A stretch of 64,000 nucleotides of DNA, from the NCBI RefSeq assembly GCF_028421645.1, contig NZ_CP116887.1, positions 2,668,001 to 2,732,000 of the forward strand. Direction: 5' to 3'. This stretch comes from Aneurinibacillus sp. Ricciae_BoGa-3 (GTDB taxonomy: Bacteria; Bacillota; Bacilli; Aneurinibacillales; Aneurinibacillaceae). The first letter of the stretch is position 1. Each line of letters opens with the position of its first letter. The notes beneath the pieces were generated by a model that did no database searches, was not told where the DNA came from, and was given only the letters and a program-made list of their open reading frames with translations. A program made the translations under genes and the position numbers. Positions 47,867 to 57,760 of the stretch are shown here, piece after piece.

Positions 47867-48251
47867 CTATTCTTCATCGATTAGTTTCAATATTCTTTTT
47901 AGATTGACCGTAAATATTGCCATTGCACCTTGTAATTCCATACCAATTAGACCCGAGGATTTTGCCACATCATACCCGTGTCTGTGTTTTAATGCGCCAT
48001 TTAGCTACTAATTTTATTTCATTCTCACTAGCATATTGGATATTTCCCTTTTCAGAGTAAGCAGCATCACCGATTATAGTTTCAATCTGCATCCCCGCTT
48101 TAATACTTTTTTCAATCAGTGTTTCTAATTGTTTTCCATCATTTTTTTCACCGGTGGTAACTGTTGCGGCAGTAATAATCCTTTCTTCACTCATGGCAAT
48201 TTGAGTTTTATAACCAAAACTCTCATGGTTTTTTAGCCGCAACCCTGACAT
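47867..48251 (-). pseudogene. IS1182-type transposase C-terminal relic
   Basis: SFGYKTQIAMSEERIITAAT, IETIIGDAAYSEKGN (DDE Asp) and, after a deletion near 47,975, ELQGAMAIFTVNLKRILKLI match the C-terminal half of IS1182-type DDE transposases. The 5' part has been cut by the IS110 element to the right. Confidence 0.75.
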
Positions 48252-48289
48252 GAAAATCAGGTTTAGCGGCTCTTCTTTTCACCTACACT

Positions 48290-48476
48290 GGTAGTAACTC
48301 AGAGGTTGACGAATACGTGGTTTTTTAAGGTGGCTTGACCCTGGAACCAAAACTGTTTGGAAAGACGTGGAGCACAGCCCTTTGTTAACATCCCTTCGGG
48401 ATGATTACGGACAGAAAAATATCATTCGTTCCGTCTCTCCAACAACCTCTGAAATTTTCTAATAGGAGTAAAATAG
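48290..48476 (+). ncRNA. candidate bridge RNA region of the IS110 element
   Basis: Non-coding left end directly upstream of the transposase, where IS110-group elements encode their bridge RNA. It contains a GC-rich hairpin CATCCCTTCGGGATG and flanking potential stems. Position-based inference; donor and target loops were not resolved. Confidence 0.4.
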
Positions 48477-49617
48477 ATGGAAGCCATTGTTACTCATTGT
48501 GCAGGCTTAGATGTTCACCAAAAAAACATTGTGGTAGCTGTCATGGCTGGAAAAGAAGATGAAACCCCAGAAACGGAAGTCCGTTCTTTTCCTACAATGA
48601 CAAGAAATCTTTATGAGATGCTTCGTTGGCTTGAAGAAAAAGGCGTGACGCATATCGCTATGGAAAGCACAGGTATCTATTGGAAACCAGTGTATAACAT
48701 CCTTGAAGGATACTTCGATATTACACTCGCGAATGCACAGCGTATCAAAAATGTTCCCGGTCGCAAGACCGATGTCTCCGATGCCGAATGGATTGCGAAA
48801 TTGTTACGTCATGGCTTAATCGAAAAAAGCTTTGTTCCTTCGGCCGATATCCGTGAACTGCGCGACTTAACAAGACTTCGCAAAAAATGGATCGGTAACC
48901 TGACAGCGGAGAAAAATAGGATTCAAAAAGTATTAGAGACTTCCAATATTAAATTGTCCAATGTGATCTCTGACATTTTCGGTGTTTCAGGTCGCAATCT
49001 TTTAGCCTGACTGGTTGAACAGGGATTTCTCGAATTACAGGAGATCGAATCTTGTGTAAAGGGCCAGGTAAAGAAGAAAGTGGACGCGATCTCCGACTCC
49101 TTGTTTGGAACCATTGATACCCATCAAATGTTTATGATTCGCCATTCATGGAACCACATTGAATTCCTTGAGGAATCCATTCGTCAGCTTGATGTAGAAA
49201 TCGATAAACACCTTGAACCTTACCGTAAAGAAGTAGAAATTATCCAAAGTCTTCCGGGTGTGAACAAAATTACTGCTGCTTGCGTTATTGCCGAAGTCGG
49301 AGTAGATATGAATCAGTTTCCTACCGCACATCACTTAGCTTCCTGGGCAGGAGTGGCGCCTGGAAACCATGAGAGTGCGGGTAAAAAAAAGCACACGGAC
49401 CACAAAAGGGAACCCGCATATAAAGGCGGCTCACTGCGAATCTGCTTGGGCGGCTTCAAAGACAAGGAACACACAGTTTTCTGCAATGTTTTGGCGATTG
49501 GCTTCCAAACGTGGGAAGAAAAAAGCTCTAGTTGCATTAGCTCATAAGATGTTGCGGATTCTTTATTTCATGCTTTCTAATCAAGCATTGTACATGGAGA
49601 TGTTACCCACGGCATAA
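48477..49617 (+). pseudogene. IS110-family transposase with a stop and a frameshift
   Basis: N-terminal DEDD/RuvC-like domain: CAGLDVHQKNIVVAVM, HIAMESTGIYWKPVYNIL, NVPGRKTDVSDAEWIAKLL. TGA at 49,008 interrupts; the frame goes on LVEQGFLELQEIESC to the HhH domain (IQSLPGVNKITAACVIAEVG, LASWAGVAPGNHESAGK). One extra A in an A8 run near 49,385 shifts it; the tail SKRGKKKALVALAHKMLRI ends at 49,617. RBS AGGAG. Confidence 0.88.
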
Positions 49618-49749
49618 CGGATCATCTTTTCCAAAAAAGATAGTGATTAATCAAGGGAATTTAAAAAAGATCACCCTTAGTTTCGCATTGTCTTCTTTCA
49701 AAATGTGTATGTGCAATCATACTTTATCACTTCGTGATTTTCACAGAAA

Positions 49750-50675
49750 AATGATATGAAAGATGCCCGTGTCATTGCACAACTTATGAAAGATGGTCGT
49801 TACTCTGAACCCCAGATTCCGCAAGGAATCTATGCCGAACTTCGTGTCGGAATGAACATACGAGAACAGCTATCTAAAGACCTATTGCAAGTTAAAGGGC
49901 GAATTCACAACTGGCTAGATCGCTATTTCCCTGAGTTTTTAACAGTCTTTAAAGATTGGGAGGGAAAAACGCGCAATCTACACTTCGTCATTTTCCTTTA
50001 CCAGAGGATATTGTACAGCGAGATGCAGAAGGTATTGTCCAAGTGTGGAGAGTTGAGGTTAAACGTGCTGTTGGGATAAAAAAGCCTCTCAGCTTATTGA
50101 AGTGGCTCAGAAGTCTATCGGGCTTCAGTCCGGAGTAAGAATGGCCAGACAAGGACTCCAAGCTCTGTAGCCAACACAAGTTGCTTTGTGAACAGCTTGA
50201 AGCGTGTATGGAACAAATCGAGTGTCTGATTCAAGAGATTCCTGGATCCGCTCAGATGATGACGATCCCTGGTGTAGGACTGGTTACAGGGGCAGGCTTC
50301 CTTGCGGAAGTCGGGGATCTTATGGGTTACTCTCACCCTCGTCAGATTCAAAAATTAGCTGGCTTTAATTTAAAAGAAAACAGTTCAGGCAAGCATAAAG
50401 GCAGAACCCGTATTACGAAAAAAGGTCGTCCGAAACTGCGTGCCCTCCTGTTTAAATGTGTGATGCCACTTGTCGCTAAAAACCAGCAGTTTAAAGCCCT
50501 ACACCATGAGTTTACTACCCGAGCTGTGAACCCGCTTCGTAAGAAGCAGTCGCTTATTGCTTTATGTTGTAAATTGATTCGTATTTTCTTTGCATTAGGG
50601 CGCAAACAACAGCCATATGACGCTACGCTTGTGAGTAATCCATCTCAACATGCACTTAAAATAAACGTTGCGTAA
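49750..50675 (+). pseudogene. second IS110-family transposase, N-terminally truncated and frameshifted
   Basis: SQKNDMKDARVIAQLMKDGR (end of the RuvC-like domain) and LLQVKGRIHNWLDRYFPEF; broken frames 50,000-50,180; then QMMTIPGVGLVTGAGFLAEV, KLAGFNLKENSSGKHKGRTR and the catalytic Ser-containing end to 50,675. It belongs to a different subgroup from the element at 48,262, which cut off its 5' part. Confidence 0.85.
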
Positions 50676-50689
50676 TCTATTTTTTCTTG

Positions 50690-50910
50690 AACATACTTAG
50701 TTTTTCTCATTCATCATTGTAAAAAAGTAAGTACGGAGAAGCTGAACGTTATTTTTTACCATTCGGGCATTTGACCCTGCAAAGGAGCTTTTTCAGCCTC
50801 CACCCCACGGATAGGTAGAACGAAGGAATGTAAGGGCCGTAAGGACCCCGTGAGACATGGGAGGGTACACCACCTGGGCTATTGTGGAGATCCATTGTGC
50901 TACCATAATT
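50690..50910 (+). other. 3' non-coding end of the second IS110 element
   Basis: GC-richer than surroundings, with several short complementary stretches (e.g. GGGCCGTAAGGACCCCGTGAG). IS1111-type elements carry their bridge RNA on this side, so it is a candidate bridge RNA; the distance after the stop codon fits. Inference. Confidence 0.35.
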
Positions 50911-51059
50911 TTCATTTTTTATAAGAAAATTCGATCACCCCGTTTTTGCCCTTTTCTTCTATCCATATAAAACCACTTCTTATTATTTTTGGTTTTATAA
51001 CGTTTGCTGACTTGCAAGAAATACTGAGAAAATAAGAGTATTCAAGAGAAAAACTTATT

Positions 51060-51125
51060 TTATAGAGGGAGGATAAAAAGGACCAGAATGATCGTAAATT
51101 CCCCTCGCTCACAACCAAAACCCAT
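51060..51125 (-). pseudogene. truncated YjcZ-type miniprotein
   Basis: MGFGCERGEFTIILVLFILP then L and stop. Compared with its relatives the helix is cut short and the terminal CxC is missing. AGGTC is a weak RBS. Confidence 0.5.
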
Positions 51126-51257
51126 ATCATGACCTACTATGTTTAATTACACTTTCATAGTACGCAGAAGCACTAGGGACAAGTGCTGGGCTATCGCCTT
51201 TTTCTGGGTGCATGTCTCGGCTATGTAAACGTGGATATCAGGTTAAAGATAACGTCA

Positions 51258-51289
51258 GAAAGCCCACCTGAACGGAGTGGGCTTTCTTA
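51258..51289. terminator. terminator
   Basis: AGAAAGCCCAC/GTGGGCTTTCT with T-tail, between two miniprotein genes. Confidence 0.8.
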
Positions 51290-51306
51290 ACTCCTAGTTA
51301 TTGCAA

Positions 51307-51393
51307 TTAGTTTTCACATGCACACACAATAATTACTAAGAGAATAAACAGAACCAGGATAAACGAAAATTCTGCTTCACGAAAGAATCCCAT
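51307..51393 (-). CDS. YjcZ-type sporulation miniprotein
   Basis: 28 residues, MGFFREAEFSFILVLFILLV then IIVCACEN. RBS GGGAGGTC. Very close to the gene at 42,334 (differences mostly conservative). Confidence 0.75.
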   Translation of the reverse strand: MGFFREAEFSFILVLFILLVIIVCACEN

Positions 51394-51399
51394 AGTATG

Positions 51400-51944
51400 A
51401 CCTCCCATAGATAATTGATTGAACTACAATTCATACTATGTAGATACAACGGGCGAGATTGGACGAATGCCTGTACTTTGTAAAATTGGGGAGAAACCTA
51501 AAATGGACATACCACTAAAACAAAAAAACCTCGTAAAAAGAGGTTTTTTGTGAGAGGCATGAGTTTTTTGTGGCGGCATGAGTTTTCGGGGAGATTCTGG
51601 TTCTCTTTATCCTGCTTGTAGGATAATAACAAGCTATGTAGAAGGGTATAAGCAAGTGTTAAGACACTTCCCCATTTTTTAGTAAATTTATTGTTTGCGG
51701 CCCATACCTTTCTCTTATGTAAAAATCCGATCTAACAGTGACTCAGATCGGATTTTATTAGACCTAGGTACGGGATTCATAAACAATTGCAAAAGGGTTT
51801 CAACTCTCCCTGAAGTCTTTTTGCTGTTGTTTATCTAATCCTGAACCAATGTGATGCAGGGAATCTACCGGTATAGTAAACTTTATCCAATCGAGAGGGG
51901 TTCAAAACATGTACAGTAAGATCCTCATCTTCCATGGTTCCAAC
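51400..51944. other. gap with terminators and a YjcZ-type relic
   Basis: AAAACCTC/GAGGTTTT near 51,519-51,549 and AAAATCCGATCTA/TCAGATCGGATTTT near 51,719-51,757 are terminators. At 51,576-51,631 a plus frame reads VFGEILVLFILLVG without a start, a relic of the same miniprotein family. ATGAGTTTT is repeated twice just before it. Confidence 0.45.
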
Positions 51945-52125
51945 TCATGGAAGATCAGCCCAGCGGCCTGAAAGTCTTCCAAATTGAGCATTGAAACGTC
52001 CATAAAAAGCATTTGCTGGCCCTGTAGGACTCAGAGCAGCCCACCAAATTTCGTCTCCAGCTTGTCTTATATAATATATTCCACTATCGTCACCTCTCCA
52101 GTTTTTTAATGTATCCCATTACAAA
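51945..52125 (-). pseudogene. fragment of a GIYYIRQ/WW-rich beta-repeat protein
   Basis: WRGDDSGIYYIRQAGDEIWW-AALSPTGPANAFYGRF and GRWADLP then TGA. Resembles repeat domains with GGIYYIRQxGNEVWW and GxWADVPxG seen in some bacterial secreted proteins. Start and most of the protein are missing. Confidence 0.5.
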
Positions 52126-52133
52126 TCATCACA

Positions 52134-52500
52134 CTATACCATTCCTCTTATTTTTTCTCGACGATTCCACAGTTGACGTTCGTTTATGAGTCTATTACAC
52201 CAGGCTTTATCCTTTATAGAAAGAGATAAATCGATTAGGGTTGGTAGGTCATCTGGATGCATTAAGATACTTGATTTTAAAATTATGTTTTTACTGACTT
52301 TAATTTCTCCATAATTAATCGGAATTGTAACAAATATCGTTGCTTTTTTATCATATATTTCTGTTATAAAGCCTGTTATCTTATTTGTATTATGAACTGT
52401 ATAGACCCAATTGTAGCCGTCAAGTACATTTGGGTCTTACGCTTTTTTGGGGAATTTATCTCCACCTATTCTTGCAGAAAGTAAATTTGTTTTTTCAATA
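52134..52500 (-). pseudogene. hypothetical gene with one stop, cut by ISL3
   Basis: TNLLSARIGGDKFPKKA, TAA, then DPNVLDGYNWVYTVHNTNKI and on to LSLSIKDKAWCNRLINERQL and GMV. About 120 codons, coherent apart from one stop; the 5' end stops at the ISL3 boundary near 52,500. The C-terminal end resembles IDEAL-type helical tails (weak). Confidence 0.45.
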
Positions 52501-54150
52501 AACAATTATAGTTACCACTGAAAAAGCACTCTATTTTTCAATACTTGAAAACCAGCTCTTCCATACATCATCCTTTTGATCATTTTCAAGCGATTGATAT
52601 GCCCCTCAACTACCCCGTTGCTCCAAGGTTCCTGAATACTCAAAGAGATTGCGTTCTCATCTTGTTTTAACCCATTTATAAATGACTGAATATAAGATGA
52701 ATCGTAATCTGCATATTTTTTTATCCATTGGCACAAGCCATCCGTTTTTCTCTTTCTAAAAAGATCTCGAAATGATCCTACAAGTTCATCGAGCTTCAGT
52801 ATACCGGAAAAGGTATCTAACAATTGAGGGTGTAAATTTTTAAAGCACCTTACATGATTCTCATTTTTAAAATCCCAGATTACCTTTATGATTTTTTGAC
52901 GAAGAAACAGGGTTTTTGTTCGACTCGTTTCGTTGCGTCGCCTTTCTTCAGCTATGATTGTATTCAATGTAGATCTTGAGCCTTGATACCCATCACAACG
53001 GCAAGCTTTTTCAATTTATTCAACCGTCTGATTTTTCTGGATTAAAGACTGAATGAACGGACGAAAATGATCAAAAGGAGAAGAGCGTTTATGGTTAGGC
53101 TTCTGCTTCACTTTCAAGTCTGCATATACTGTGCCGCGAGAAATATTTAGATGGTTAACAATCGCTGTAATCTTGTAGCCTTGTTCTTTTAAAGAGTGGA
53201 CCTTTTGGATACGTGTCCATCTCTTCTGTTCATTCTCCTCGCGGATTCGTTCGTTTTTTCGAAATGAATGATTCAATGTCTCCTTGGGAGTTGGTAAGGA
53301 ATCAGACAAAATGGTTGTCCATCTTTCAGGAACAATAGCGAAGATCTCCTTTTTCACAGCATCAAAAAGTTGATGAAGAATATGCCAACGGTCTCCCACC
53401 TGTAACATGTGGGGTGAGGCATTCGAAGCAGCTTTAGCATAGGTTTTAGAGCCGTCCCGGCTTATCAGTTTAATCTCAGGATGCTTCTTCAACCATTTTG
53501 TTACCTCCGGCTGAGTGCGTGTCGGAATCAGATCTAAAGGTGTCTTAGTCTGTAAATCTATAAATATAGTTCCATAAGATTCTCTTTTTTTAAAAGCAAA
53601 ATCATCAATGCCTACGAAAGGGAGACAGTGACGGTACCGATTCATTCGTTTCACTCTTTACATGCCTCAGAAGAGTGTCATGGCTGACAGGAATGTGAAG
53701 CGCGTGGCATACTTTTTCAGCTGTTAGACAATTGGTAGAAAAAGCAATCTTTCTTATTACTCCTTCTAGCCGTTTTGTTTTTCTTTTGTAAGGCTTAATC
53801 CAGGATAAACGTTCTGTAAACACTTTAACCGGACAATCCGGATAATCACAGAACCATTTATGGACAATGAGTTGAAAATGAATATGGCGATCGGAGATCG
53901 GCAAATCATCAATATGACGGGTATAGCGACTATGCGCCCGATTTGAAGAAGAACCACAGGTTGGGCAGCTTGCCGAAGTAGAGTTGACCTCAAGCACAAA
54001 GAATAATTCGTTCTCCGTTAGACTTTCATTTAAGATTTTAACCGTATCCTCAAATCTGATAATATCTTCCTCTATTGATGAAAACATACGGAGTCACCGC
54101 CTTCGAAGGATTTACAAATACTTTACCCGCAAATCTTTAAATAACACCTT
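52500..54150 (-). mobile_element. ISL3-family insertion sequence, decayed
   Basis: Boundaries inferred from the transposase and from the abrupt end of the neighbouring hypothetical gene. Terminal inverted repeats were not clearly identified. Confidence 0.6.
52512..54087 (-). pseudogene. ISL3-family transposase with frameshift and stop
   Basis: Zinc-finger start CPTCGSSSNRAHSRYTRHID, WFCDYPDCPVKVFTERL; a frameshift near 53,640 leads into LPFVGIDDFAFKKRESYGTI (DDE Asp) and ISRDGSKTYAKAASNASPHM (Asp). A TAA at about 53,014 replaces a Gln codon, then the frame continues to PWSNGVVEGHINRLKMIKRM (Glu). All ISL3 blocks are present in order. Confidence 0.88.
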
Positions 54151-54211
54151 CACCAAATGAGCGTAAGACCCGTACATTTGAACAGTTTTCGCTAAATAAC
54201 TTTGAACACTT

Positions 54212-54550
54212 TTATCGGTTGCTAAATATCGTTTGTCGATGCTTAATGCGATAGCTTTCACCATGCAAATGAATCACTTCACTCTTGTGAACGAGGCGGT
54301 CTAGATGGCCGTTGCGATAGCAGGATCCCCAAGCAGTTCCCCCCAGTCCTCCGGCCCTTTATTAGACGTAATGACAAGAGAGGTTTGCTCGTACATTTTA
54401 TTCATAAGCTGAAAAAATAGATTCCCTTCGTTTCGATCCATGGCCATAAACATCACATCATCAATTATGACTAAATCAGAGGATACTATTCTTTTAATAC
54501 GGCTCTGGCTCCTTCGACTAATTTCCTGTGTTTTTAACAGGTGAATCAGA
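54212..54550 (-). pseudogene. IS21-family IstB helper ATPase, C-terminal fragment
   Basis: SDLVIIDDVMFMAMDRNEGN (Walker B), [20 protein letters not shown] and, after a one-base shift at 54,305, [20 protein letters not shown]. Classic IstB end. The N-terminal Walker A part and istA are absent. Fused in frame to the subtilisin fragment upstream. Confidence 0.85.
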
Positions 54551-55145
54551 AGGCTCATATTGAGCACCTGTATATTATTATCGATGGCCCATTCAATTCC
54601 CCTAATAATATCGCTGATACGTCCGGTTCCGTTCCGGTCCATTACTTTAATGCCATATAAATGCACACCCGGGGAAACGCCGTACAAGTTACCGGATTTT
54701 CTAGCGGCTATAATACCGGATACATGGGTACCATGGCCATTGTCATCCTCAATGTTTCTGTTATCCGAAATGATATTATATCCACCTGCGATTTCACTAC
54801 GCAAGGCGGGGTGGGAACGGGCAATGCCGGTGTCTAATACACCTACACGGATGCCTCTACCTCTGGATTTATGCCAAACATCTGGTTCATGAATGGCCTG
54901 AATATTCCAGGGCACATTGGAAGCTGTTTGCACAGAGGGAATTGCCCTGTGTACGCTGATTTGTATATCCTCCTCAATACGGGAAAAGCCGGATGATTAG
55001 ACAACAATTGAACATTTCCGATAGTGGCGACAATAAAAGGGAAATGTTTGTGGCAGTGTAAAATCTGAACGCCGCGACGGTTCATACATGCTTCACGCGC
55101 CAGCTTCATATCTGTTTTTACATGAATTAAATATCGTTTCACCAT
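54551..55145 (-). pseudogene. subtilisin-like protease copy A, truncated and frameshifted
   Basis: Prodomain MVKRYLIHVKTDMKLAREAC; one A lost from a run near 54,985 shifts the frame; then GIRVGVLDTGIARSHPALRS (Asp), NGHGTHVSGIIAARKSG (His) and VLNMSL, where it joins the IstB fragment. The Ser-containing third of the enzyme is missing. Intact copy B is at 62,619-63,662. Confidence 0.88.
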
Positions 55146-55560
55146 AAATCAACCCCCTTCTAAGGTTTATGTTTCCAGTATATGAAAAGTTAACTGAAAG
55201 GAGATTTAATACAACCAGGAAGATACCTAAATTTGCACCTTATTCAAAAAAGATAATAATCTAGCTGTAAAAGGATGAAATGTTCTCCTATCAAAATGCC
55301 AAACGAATTAACCAATGAGAAAAGCTGCAAGGTTTTATTAGGACAGTTTGTTTCAGAATATATACGATAACCTCGTTCCATATTAAAATTTTCAACAGTA
55401 AAATATACTATCTTCATGAAAGGAGAGAACAGTAAGTGGATACAAATGAAGTTATTTGATTATTCAGTAATTTAATAAACGTTGTTTAGAAAATGCCAAA
55501 TGAATGAGATTAAGTACAACAGAAGATTAAATGAGTAAAAGGTGATGATGATGCATCCTC
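54553..55560. repeat. segmental duplication, copy A (matches about 63,060-64,000)
   Basis: Shared with copy B, same orientation: subtilisin N-terminal two-thirds, its leader (TGAAAAGTTAACTGAAAGGAG...), the GTTTCAGAATATATACG region, the GAAAGGAGAGAACAGT RBS and a truncated start of the small helical protein, then AACAGAAGATT before the GDSL gene. Confidence 0.85.
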
Positions 55561-56139
55561 TATCGCCATTTCGTTACATGGCCATAGGAGACTCTATTAC
55601 AGCAGGGGCTGGCGCTTTTTATATCTATGGATATGCGCACCAGTATCGAAATTTTTTACAAAAAGATCTGAAAACACGTGTGATTTTTCATAATTTTGGA
55701 AAGTCAGGCTGGACGAGTCAAGAATTGTTACAAGCACTCAGAAATGACCCTGCCTTTTTCAAAGCCATACAAACGGCAGATATCATCACATGCTCCATAG
55801 GTGGAAACGATTTACTTCAGGTAGGTCGTGTTTACGAAAAAGGACAAATGAAAAAAGCAGGAAAAATTGCACTTCAAAATTTTCAGCGAAATTTTTTCCA
55901 TCGACCAAAGCATTAAAAATATATCCAATACACCTTATAGCATCCGCTATATCGAAATCTATAACCCTCTGCCGTTCCCTCTAGCTCGGCAGTTGGTGAA
56001 AAATTTAAATCAAATTCTCCATAAAGCAGCCGACTCCCATACAAAGATAGTCCCTGTGTATACTGCCTTTTTACATCATGAAAATAAACTGTTATTTATC
56101 GATGGGGTACATCCCACAACTATAATGGACATCGATTAA
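55551..56139 (+). pseudogene. GDSL/SGNH lipase-esterase with a frameshift
   Basis: Block I YMAIGDSITAGAGAF (Ser), GKSGWTSQELLQ (Gly), block III SIGGNDLLQVG (Asn), a frameshift near 55,890, then block V LLFIDGVHPTTIMDID (Asp, His). About 195 codons if restored. AAAAGGTG RBS. The restored form would be a spore or cytoplasmic esterase related to YpmR/LipC-type SGNH hydrolases; LipC is a spore coat lipase (inference). Confidence 0.78.
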
Positions 56140-56189
56140 TAGCAGAAACCATTAGAAACTTAGATTATAAACCCTAACGCTTCTGCTCC

Positions 56190-56450
56190 GTGCACGTAAT
56201 ATCATCCATCCCTTATTTAAAGAGGAAGTGGATATGGCTTCCGGTATTAACAACAGCAAATTTATTATCATCCTCGTACTCTTCCCCTTTACTAACCTGC
56301 TTTTGTTATGTTAATGGATATAAATCCAAAAATGAGTCTACTGAGCACTTGTCCACAACAAAGATAAAAGGCAATCATAGTATGTATGGCAACTACATTT
56401 TAAGTAGTAAAAACCAATTGCCCCATTTTTTTCGATAATCAAATAATTGT
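56190..56450 (+). repeat. duplicated segment around miniprotein genes (matches 57,400-57,655)
   Basis: From CATCCCTTAT through the miniprotein gene to CGATAATC the two regions align base by base with scattered differences, e.g. ATGAGTCTACTGAGCACTTG and AAAGATAAAAGGCAATCATA in both. Confidence 0.85.
56234..56314 (+). CDS. YjcZ-type miniprotein (divergent)
   Basis: 26 residues, MASGINNSKFIIILVLFPFT then NLLLLC. Compared with its duplicate at 57,443 it is shorter and has P/T changes in the helix, so may be decaying. RBS AGAGGAAG. Confidence 0.55.
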   Translation: MASGINNSKFIIILVLFPFTNLLLLC

Positions 56451-56510
56451 CTATCCTTCTCTTCATCGCATGAAGTGTAGTTCATTCCATTGAACATGGG
56501 AGGTGGTAGT

Positions 56511-56600
56511 ATGTTCTTTACAAGCATTCGCTTCATTCTTGTTATTTTTGTTCTACTCGTAATAATTTCTGAAGGTTGCGAAAGACGTTGTGACCCATAA
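56511..56600 (+). CDS. YjcZ-type miniprotein
   Basis: 29 residues, MFFTSIRFILVIFVLLVIIS then EGCERRCDP. GGGAGGTGG RBS; terminator at 56,655-56,682. Charged Cys-containing tail differs from the usual CAC ending. Confidence 0.65.
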   Translation: MFFTSIRFILVIFVLLVIISEGCERRCDP

Positions 56601-56654
56601 TGCGTAAATCTCACAGATGCCATCTCTGAAAACCCATAGACCTCCCTCCTAAAG

Positions 56655-56682
56655 AAAAGGCCGTTCTATTTGAGCGGCCTTT
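56655..56682 (+). terminator. terminator
   Basis: AAAAGGCCG/CGGCCTTTT stem. Confidence 0.85.
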
Positions 56683-56819
56683 TGCTTTACCAAGTGAACC
56701 TATTGTGTTTAACCGGTTATTTGGCTAGTGACTTTCAGAATATATGCGATAACCTCGTTTCATATCAAAATAATTAACAATAAAATGTAGTATCTTACAG
56801 GAAAGGGGAGAATAGCCGA

Positions 56820-57083
56820 ATGGATATAAATACGATTATTCAAATTGTTAAGGAAATACCACTAGACAAATTGAACGATGAAAAAACAATTAAGAAAGCT
56901 ATACAAGCTGCTGGAAAAGCAAATGGAAAAACTTTTTCAGATGCTGAACTTAACAAATACGTTCAGCAATTTAAAGGTTTTTCTAGCGGCGGATCGCCGC
57001 TTTCATTGATAGCTAAGCTATTACAAAGCGGGATTACCATGGGCCAAGTGGATGAAATTAAGAAAAAAATGGGACCTAAATAA
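56820..57083 (+). CDS. small helical protein, paralog of 36,280-36,546
   Basis: 87 residues, MDINTIIQIVKEIPLDKLND, KAIQAAGKANGKTFSDAELN, YVQQFKGFSSGG, QVDEIKKKMGPK. GGAAAGGGG RBS. Its upstream region shares the TTTCAGAATATAT-CGATAACCTCG block with copies A and B of the segmental duplication, in which this gene is reduced to a few codons. Function unknown; probably spore-related. Confidence 0.7.
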   Translation: MDINTIIQIVKEIPLDKLNDEKTIKKAIQAAGKANGKTFSDAELNKYVQQFKGFSSGGSPLSLIAKLLQSGITMGQVDEIKKKMGPK

Positions 57084-57442
57084 TCTTCCGAAGAAAACGA
57101 ACATTTCAAAGTCAGGCAATGATGATGCATCCTCTATTGCCCTATCGAGCGGAGCCTAGAACCCTAACTGTTTTCTGCAAGCGAAAAAACAGAGTTTGCA
57201 AGAACGAGTACAAAGTATTGCAATTGAGATGGAGCCTCCACGGGCATGATGAATGAGCCAAAACGTCAGCTATATCAAGGGCTGGCTCACCAACTAAGAC
57301 TATCATGCCCCCCACTCCATATAAAGTTGCTACAGAGCAATTTTTTTGCAAGTCTATGTATCTTCATATTGCAGAAAACACCCTAACATTTATTCAATCC
57401 CGTTTAATCATACATCCCTTATGTAAAAGGGAGGGAGATTTC
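57084..57442. other. gap with a GDSL gene-start relic
   Basis: At 57,117 ATGATGATGCATCCTCTATT repeats the start of the GDSL gene at 55,545 and then diverges. The segment near 57,303-57,370 resembles 24,783-24,850. No gene. Confidence 0.5.
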
Positions 57443-57535
57443 ATGACTTCCGATATTAACAACAGCGAATTTATTATCATCCTCGTGCTCTTCACCCTAC
57501 TCGCTATCCTGCTTTTGCTATGTTATCGGATATAA
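57443..57535 (+). CDS. YjcZ-type miniprotein
   Basis: 30 residues, MTSDINNSEFIIILVLFTLL then AILLLLCYRI. GGGAGGGAG RBS. Duplicate of the gene at 56,234. Confidence 0.7.
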   Translation: MTSDINNSEFIIILVLFTLLAILLLLCYRI

Positions 57536-57664
57536 ATCCAAAAATGAGTCTACTGAGCACTTGTCCACGACAAAGATAAAAGGCAATCATAGTATGTATG
57601 GTAACTACATTTTAAGTAACAAAAACCAATTGCTCCATTTCTCGATAATCCAATACTCGTCTAT

Positions 57665-57760
57665 TGTTAATGACGTGGTATATCGTCCCGAAGGTGACGA
57701 CGTTAGTTGTCCGCAAATTGACGAAACGATTGTCCAAGTGGGATTTGAAAAAAGGGAGAA
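57665..57760 (-). other. repeat-bearing right end of Tni-type transposon copy 2
   Basis: Terminal TGTTAATGACG, then GTCC, GTGACGACG, TGTCC, TTGACG, TGTCC in the same order and spacing as at 28,832-28,907. These are presumably transposase binding sites. A hairpin GGGAGAAT/ATTCTCCC spans the tniB stop codon at 57,754-57,776. Confidence 0.8.

Larger units (their letters stand above)
48262..49740 (+). mobile_element. IS110-family element (first type)
   Basis: One RuvC-like/HhH transposase with a roughly 200-base non-coding left end. IS110 elements have no terminal inverted repeats, so ends are approximate. It truncates the IS1182 relic on the left and an unrelated IS110 on the right. Confidence 0.7.
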
